Below are positions 6,960 through 9,391 of a DNA stretch of 9,391 nt, piece after piece. The translations under genes were made by a program, and so were the position numbers. This stretch comes from Conexivisphaera sp049976725 (lineage in GTDB: Archaea > Thermoproteota > Nitrososphaeria > Conexivisphaerales > Conexivisphaeraceae), in contig JBMFHR010000033.1 in NCBI GenBank assembly GCA_049976725.1, positions 1 to 9,391 of the forward strand, written 5' to 3'. The stretch's first letter is position 1. Each line of letters starts with the position of its first letter. The notes below the pieces were generated by a model. It saw only the letters and a list, made by a program, of their open reading frames with translations, ran no database searches and had not been told where the DNA came from.

Positions 6960-8113
6960 CCGAACCTGCCCCTCCTGAACGCGTCGTAGAGCACCTCCGC
7001 GGCCGCGTCGACGTCCCCTTCCCTGAGGTGGGGCAGGAGCTCCTCGAGCGCGAAGCGGGCGAGCTCCTCGCTGCCCAGGGCGCGCGCCGCGAGCTCCATC
7101 ATCTTGGACCTCAGGTCCTCGGGCCTCTCCCTCACTATGCGCCCGGCCTCGGCCTCCTCCCTCCTGTCCCACCGGACGTCCAGGAACAGGCCACTGTCCC
7201 TCAGCCTCCCGATCGCCGCCGCTATCTCGGAGTACCTGCTCCTCAGGTTCCTCCCGACGACCACCACCTCCAGCACGGGCTTCTTGGCGCCGCCGAGCCT
7301 CGAGACCTCCTCGGCCAGGCGGGCGGCCAGGTCCCTCAGCTCCTCGAACCTGACCTCGCGCCTCATGTGCGGCCTCGCGGACCTGAGCCTGACCCACTGG
7401 GGGGAAGGCTCGTCCCCCGACGCGTCGACCACGTAGAACCCCTTCTCCCTCTCCTCTATCCTCTCGCCAGGCGCCGTCTCCGTGGAGCCTGGGTAGCAGA
7501 GCGGCCCGCCCAGGAAGTCGAACCTGCGCTCGAACCTGTCGTGCAGGTGGCCCATCGCGTAGTAGTCGAAGCCGCGCGGGAGGTCCTGCGCGCTTATCTC
7601 GCCGGCGTAGCGGTGGGCCTCCACCAGGCCCTGGTGGAGGGCGATGACCCTGAGCCTCCCCCTCCGGGGCAGGTCGCCCGCGCGGGCGAGCTCCTCCCTG
7701 AGCCTGTCGGCCTCAGACCTCCTCCTCTTGTGCAGCCCCACGAGCTCCACGTCCCCGTCCACCAGGGGCTCCGGCCTCAGCTCTACCGCGAGGCCCAGGT
7801 AGTCGTAGAGGAGGGGCGAGGGCACCTCCCTCATCCTGCTTATGTCGTGCTCCCCCATGACGAAGTAGAAGCGGATACCCCTGTCCCTCAGGGCCCTGAG
7901 CTCCCTCGCGAGCCTGTGGAGCGCAGTGCCGGGGGGGCGGGGCGAGTCGAAGACGTCGCCCGAGTGCACGACGAAGCTCACGCGCTCCCTCGCCATCTCC
8001 CCCAGGGCCTCCGAGAGCGCGTCGTAGAAATCGTCCTCCCTCTCCCTGAGGCCGTAGGGCGCGGCCCCCAGGTGCGTGTCGGACAGGTGCCCGAACTTCA
8101 GGTCCAGGCCCAC
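6956..8113 (-). CDS. mre11: DNA double-strand break repair nuclease Mre11
   Basis: The 385-residue metallophosphoesterase is the nuclease of the Mre11-Rad50 complex. Metal-site motifs in order are SDTH (Asp12, His14), SGDVFD (Asp53), GEHD (88-90), ALHQ (His160) and GHLH (His189, His191). Motif III reads Glu-His-Asp where the classical motif is Asn-His-Asp, so a metal ligand is changed from Asn to Glu88 while catalytic His89 is kept. The C-terminal part (about 230-385) carries the capping and Rad50-binding regions, rich in Arg and Glu. The start is GTG at 8113. An ATATAT box at 8137-8142 lies 26.5 bp away, matching a leaderless transcript. The TGA overlaps the rad50 ATG, implying coupled translation. 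herA and nurA, often neighbours in archaea, are not in this window. Confidence 0.95.
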   Translation of the reverse strand: MGLDLKFGHLSDTHLGAAPYGLREREDDFYDALSEALGEMARERVSFVVHSGDVFDSPRPPGTALHRLARELRALRDRGIRFYFVMGEHDISRMREVPSPLLYDYLGLAVELRPEPLVDGDVELVGLHKRRRSEADRLREELARAGDLPRRGRLRVIALHQGLVEAHRYAGEISAQDLPRGFDYYAMGHLHDRFERRFDFLGGPLCYPGSTETAPGERIEEREKGFYVVDASGDEPSPQWVRLRSARPHMRREVRFEELRDLAARLAEEVSRLGGAKKPVLEVVVVGRNLRSRYSEIAAAIGRLRDSGLFLDVRWDRREEAEAGRIVRERPEDLRSKMMELAARALGSEELARFALEELLPHLREGDVDAAAEVLYDAFRRGRFG

Positions 8114-8122
8114 GCGGTCGCC

Positions 8123-8137
8123 GGGGGCGGCGGCCGA
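8123..8137. repeat. 15-bp direct repeat GGGGGCGGCGGCCGA, copy 1
   Basis: Exact copy of 8149-8163, 26 bp apart start to start. It lies between the mre11 start codon and its TATA box and shares its last base with the box. Confidence 0.8.
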
Positions 8138-8142
8138 TATAT
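8137..8142 (-). promoter_or_regulatory. TATA box of mre11-rad50
   Basis: ATATAT, preceded on the minus strand by the purine-rich CAAGAGG (BRE-like). It is centred 26.5 bp from the GTG at 8113. Confidence 0.65.
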
Positions 8143-8148
8143 CCTCTT

Positions 8149-8163
8149 GGGGGCGGCGGCCGA
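8149..8163. repeat. 15-bp direct repeat GGGGGCGGCGGCCGA, copy 2
   Basis: Second exact copy, just upstream of the mre11 TATA box. The two copies bracket that box. Its final A is the first base of the palindrome at 8163-8181. Confidence 0.8.
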
Positions 8164-8181
8164 GTAATTATGCTAATTACT
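8163..8181. promoter_or_regulatory. Perfect palindrome AGTAATTA-TGC-TAATTACT (candidate operator)
   Basis: Two perfect 8-bp arms flank a 3-bp spacer, AT-rich within GC-rich DNA, in the divergent gap between mre11 and the flavoprotein gene. It begins about 21 bp upstream of the mre11 TATA box and ends about 35 bp upstream of the flavoprotein TATA box. The symmetry is typical of a dimeric HTH regulator site. The binding protein is unknown. Confidence 0.55.
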
Positions 8182-8215
8182 GTCAGTACTCAGGGATCCA
8201 GATGGTTGAAACTCC

Positions 8216-8222
8216 TTAAATA
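8216..8222 (+). promoter_or_regulatory. TATA box of the FMN reductase operon
   Basis: TTAAATA, centred at 8219, 26 bp before the GTG at 8245. This spacing favours 8245 over the GTG at 8233 as the start. Confidence 0.6.
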
Positions 8223-8244
8223 GTATAACGGCGTGATTGCCGCC

Positions 8245-8871
8245 GTGGCTGGCTCGAGGGTGAGGGTCCTGGGGATCCCGGGGAGCACGAGGAGCGTCTC
8301 GTACAACCGCATGCTGCTCCTAAACGTGCTGCGCAGGCTCCCGGGCGATGTGGACTGGAGGATCGAGGAGGTGGGCGGCATGCCGCTGCTGAACGAGGAC
8401 GAGCTGGACAGGCCGCCCGCGAGGGTCCTGGAGCTCAAAGAGGCGATAGCCGAGGCGGACCTTGTCGTCATATCGACGCCGGAGCACAACCACAGCGTCC
8501 CGAGCGCGCTGAAGAACGCGATAGACTGGGTCTCCAGGCCACGCGCCGGCAACCCGTTCGAGTTCAAGCCGGTCGCGATAATGTCGGCGTCGACGGGGAT
8601 GCTCGGCGGGATAAGGGCGCAGGAGCACCTGAGGCAGATCCTGGCGTCGCTGGGGGCTATAGTGATAGCGTACCCTGAGGTGGTCGTGGGTAACGCGGCC
8701 TCGAAGTTCGACGGGGAGGGGAGACTGCTGGACGCGGCGGCGCTCAGGTTCGCGGACGAGCTCTTGGGGAACGCGCTCAGGGTGGCGAGGGCGCTGAGGG
8801 CGGGGCTCGAGGAGGCTGCCGCTGAGGACAGGCGAATCCTTCGCCGCGGGGCGAGGGGGTTCGGCCAGTGA
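8245..8871 (+). CDS. NADPH-dependent FMN reductase-like flavoprotein
   Basis: The 208-residue protein has a flavodoxin-like fold of the NADPH-dependent FMN reductase family (PF03358 type). After the first beta strand (VRVLGIPGSTR) comes the FMN-phosphate loop GSTRSVSYN. The second signature, STPEHNHSVPSALKNAIDWV, closely follows the family form SPEYNHSxPxxLKNAIDW that binds the isoalloxazine ring. The ASTGMLGG segment follows in the usual place. Relatives reduce FMN, quinones or metal ions such as chromate in the cytosol; the substrate here is unknown. GTG at 8245 is preferred from TATA spacing; GTG at 8233 would add four residues and fall before the predicted transcript start. The stop overlaps the start of the next gene as GTGA, so the two form a tight operon. 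Its position divergent from mre11-rad50 may allow shared control. Confidence 0.9.
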   Translation: MAGSRVRVLGIPGSTRSVSYNRMLLLNVLRRLPGDVDWRIEEVGGMPLLNEDELDRPPARVLELKEAIAEADLVVISTPEHNHSVPSALKNAIDWVSRPRAGNPFEFKPVAIMSASTGMLGGIRAQEHLRQILASLGAIVIAYPEVVVGNAASKFDGEGRLLDAAALRFADELLGNALRVARALRAGLEEAAAEDRRILRRGARGFGQ

Positions 8872-9284
8872 GGGTGATCGCGCCGAGCAAGGAGGACAGG
8901 GGGCTGGACTCCAGGGTGACGGCGCACCCGAGGATGGCCCCCTACCTGATAGTCGTGGACGTGGACGACTCGGGGAACGTGGTTTCGGTGACGGCTATCC
9001 CCAACCCGTACGCGGGGGACGAGCGCGAACACGGGCACGAACATGAGCGCTCGGGCCGGGGCGAGGGGCACCGCGGGCACGGTCGCGGGGGCGGCGCCGG
9101 GTTCTTCCGCTTCCTCAGCTCCCTGAGGCCGGACGCGATAGTGGCGCACACGGTCGGGCCCGGTATGTTCCACAGCGCGAGGGAGATGGGGATAAGGATC
9201 TACCGGCCGAGGCGCACCGTCGGCGAGTCCGTGAGGGCGCTGCTCGCGGGCGAGCTAGAGGAGGTCGTCGAGCCGAGCGAGTAA
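8868..9284 (+). CDS. NifX/NafY-like (dinitrogenase Fe-Mo cofactor) protein with His-rich insert
   Basis: The 138-residue protein belongs to the dinitrogenase iron-molybdenum cofactor family (PF02579, RNase H-like fold). It opens MRVIAPSKEDRGLDSRVTAH with the family's G-L-D-S-x-V pattern, followed by APYLIVVDVDDSGNVV. It later has LRPDAIVAHTVGPGM and REMGIRIY, also typical, and the end SVRALLAGELEE matches the final helix. Members carry Fe-S or Fe-Mo clusters, but in non-diazotrophs the role is unknown, and no nif genes are visible here. Residues 54-71 form a His/Glu/Gly/Arg-rich insert (EHGHEHERSGRGEGHRGH) in the central loop, a possible metal-binding segment. The GTG start overlaps the upstream TGA by 4 bp, with GAGGGGG about 10 bp before it as a ribosome binding site. 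A redox or metal-cofactor partnership with the flavoprotein is likely but inferred. Confidence 0.88.
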   Translation: MRVIAPSKEDRGLDSRVTAHPRMAPYLIVVDVDDSGNVVSVTAIPNPYAGDEREHGHEHERSGRGEGHRGHGRGGGAGFFRFLSSLRPDAIVAHTVGPGMFHSAREMGIRIYRPRRTVGESVRALLAGELEEVVEPSE

Positions 9285-9326
9285 ATGGCGACATCGATCT
9301 CCGGCGCGCATGTGCCCCATCAAACG

Positions 9327-9332
9327 TTATAT
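9327..9332 (+). promoter_or_regulatory. TATA box before the right-edge gene
   Basis: TTATAT, preceded by CAAACG (BRE-like), in the short gap after the NifX-like gene. It is centred 26.5 bp before the GTG at 9356. Confidence 0.5.
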
Positions 9333-9355
9333 TGTGTGGGCTGCAGACGAACTGC

Positions 9356-9391
9356 GTGAGGAGGCCCAGGCCGGACGCCACCAGGAGGGTG
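9356..9391 (+). CDS. Start of a gene cut by the right edge (12 codons)
   Basis: GTG at 9356 opens a frame reading MRRPRPDATRRV up to the edge. The only support is the promoter spacing and the open frame, and no family can be assigned from 12 residues. The Arg-rich beginning might be an N-terminal extension. Confidence 0.35.
   Translation, partial: MRRPRPDATRRV

Noticed and set aside
6960..7397. Upstream extension of the rad50 frame (146 codons)
   Set aside because: It overlaps mre11 in another frame and is Arg/Gly-rich. The ATG at 6959 starts the conserved Rad50 N-terminus.
8190..9173. Long minus-strand frame opposite the flavoprotein and NifX-like genes
   Set aside because: Antisense shadow; the plus-strand genes carry clear family motifs and promoter spacing.

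Overview
This GC-rich window is almost certainly archaeal, most likely a thermophilic Thermoproteota-type lineage (inference). The main evidence is gene content: an archaeal mre11-rad50 pair, an MptA/FolE2-type GTP cyclohydrolase and a decayed archaeal-type SDH/ClpP-fold membrane protease. Promoters also look archaeal. TATA-like boxes repeatedly sit about 25-27 bp upstream of a GTG or ATG codon, as expected for leaderless transcripts. I used that spacing to choose several starts. No rRNA, tRNA or CRISPR array is visible.

Left part (1-1968, minus strand): the N-terminal 76 codons of an ACMSD-like amidohydrolase run off the left edge. An MFS-type membrane transporter lies upstream of it and overlaps it by 10 bp. 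Further upstream are a poorly coding stretch (about 1450-1704), a tiny ORF with a signal-peptide-like N-terminus (1705-1854) and an AT-rich gap (1868-1967).

Centre-left (1968-3530, minus strand): an intact small serine recombinase of resolvase/invertase architecture lies downstream of a heavily frameshifted remnant of an SDH-family (PF01972-like) membrane serine protease. The remnant is recognisable along its whole length but is spread over all three frames with an in-frame stop.

Centre (3598-8113): mptA on the plus strand converges with the minus-strand operon mre11-rad50, and the mptA and rad50 stop codons share bases (CTAA). mre11 and rad50 overlap by ATGA and encode the nuclease and the hook-bearing ATPase of the double-strand-break processing complex.

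Right part (8114-9391, plus strand): a divergent intergenic region separates mre11 from a two-gene unit. It holds two TATA boxes, a 15-bp direct repeat in two copies and a perfect 8+3+8 palindrome. The two genes, overlapping by GTGA, are an NADPH-dependent FMN reductase-like flavoprotein and a NifX/NafY-like (dinitrogenase Fe-Mo cofactor family) protein with a histidine-rich insert. A further promoter and a GTG start open a gene cut off by the right edge.

I do not see an unmistakably new system. The strongest leads are the decayed protease beside the recombinase, the patterned mre11/flavoprotein intergenic region, the flavoprotein/His-rich NifX-like pair, and an unusual motif III residue in Mre11.
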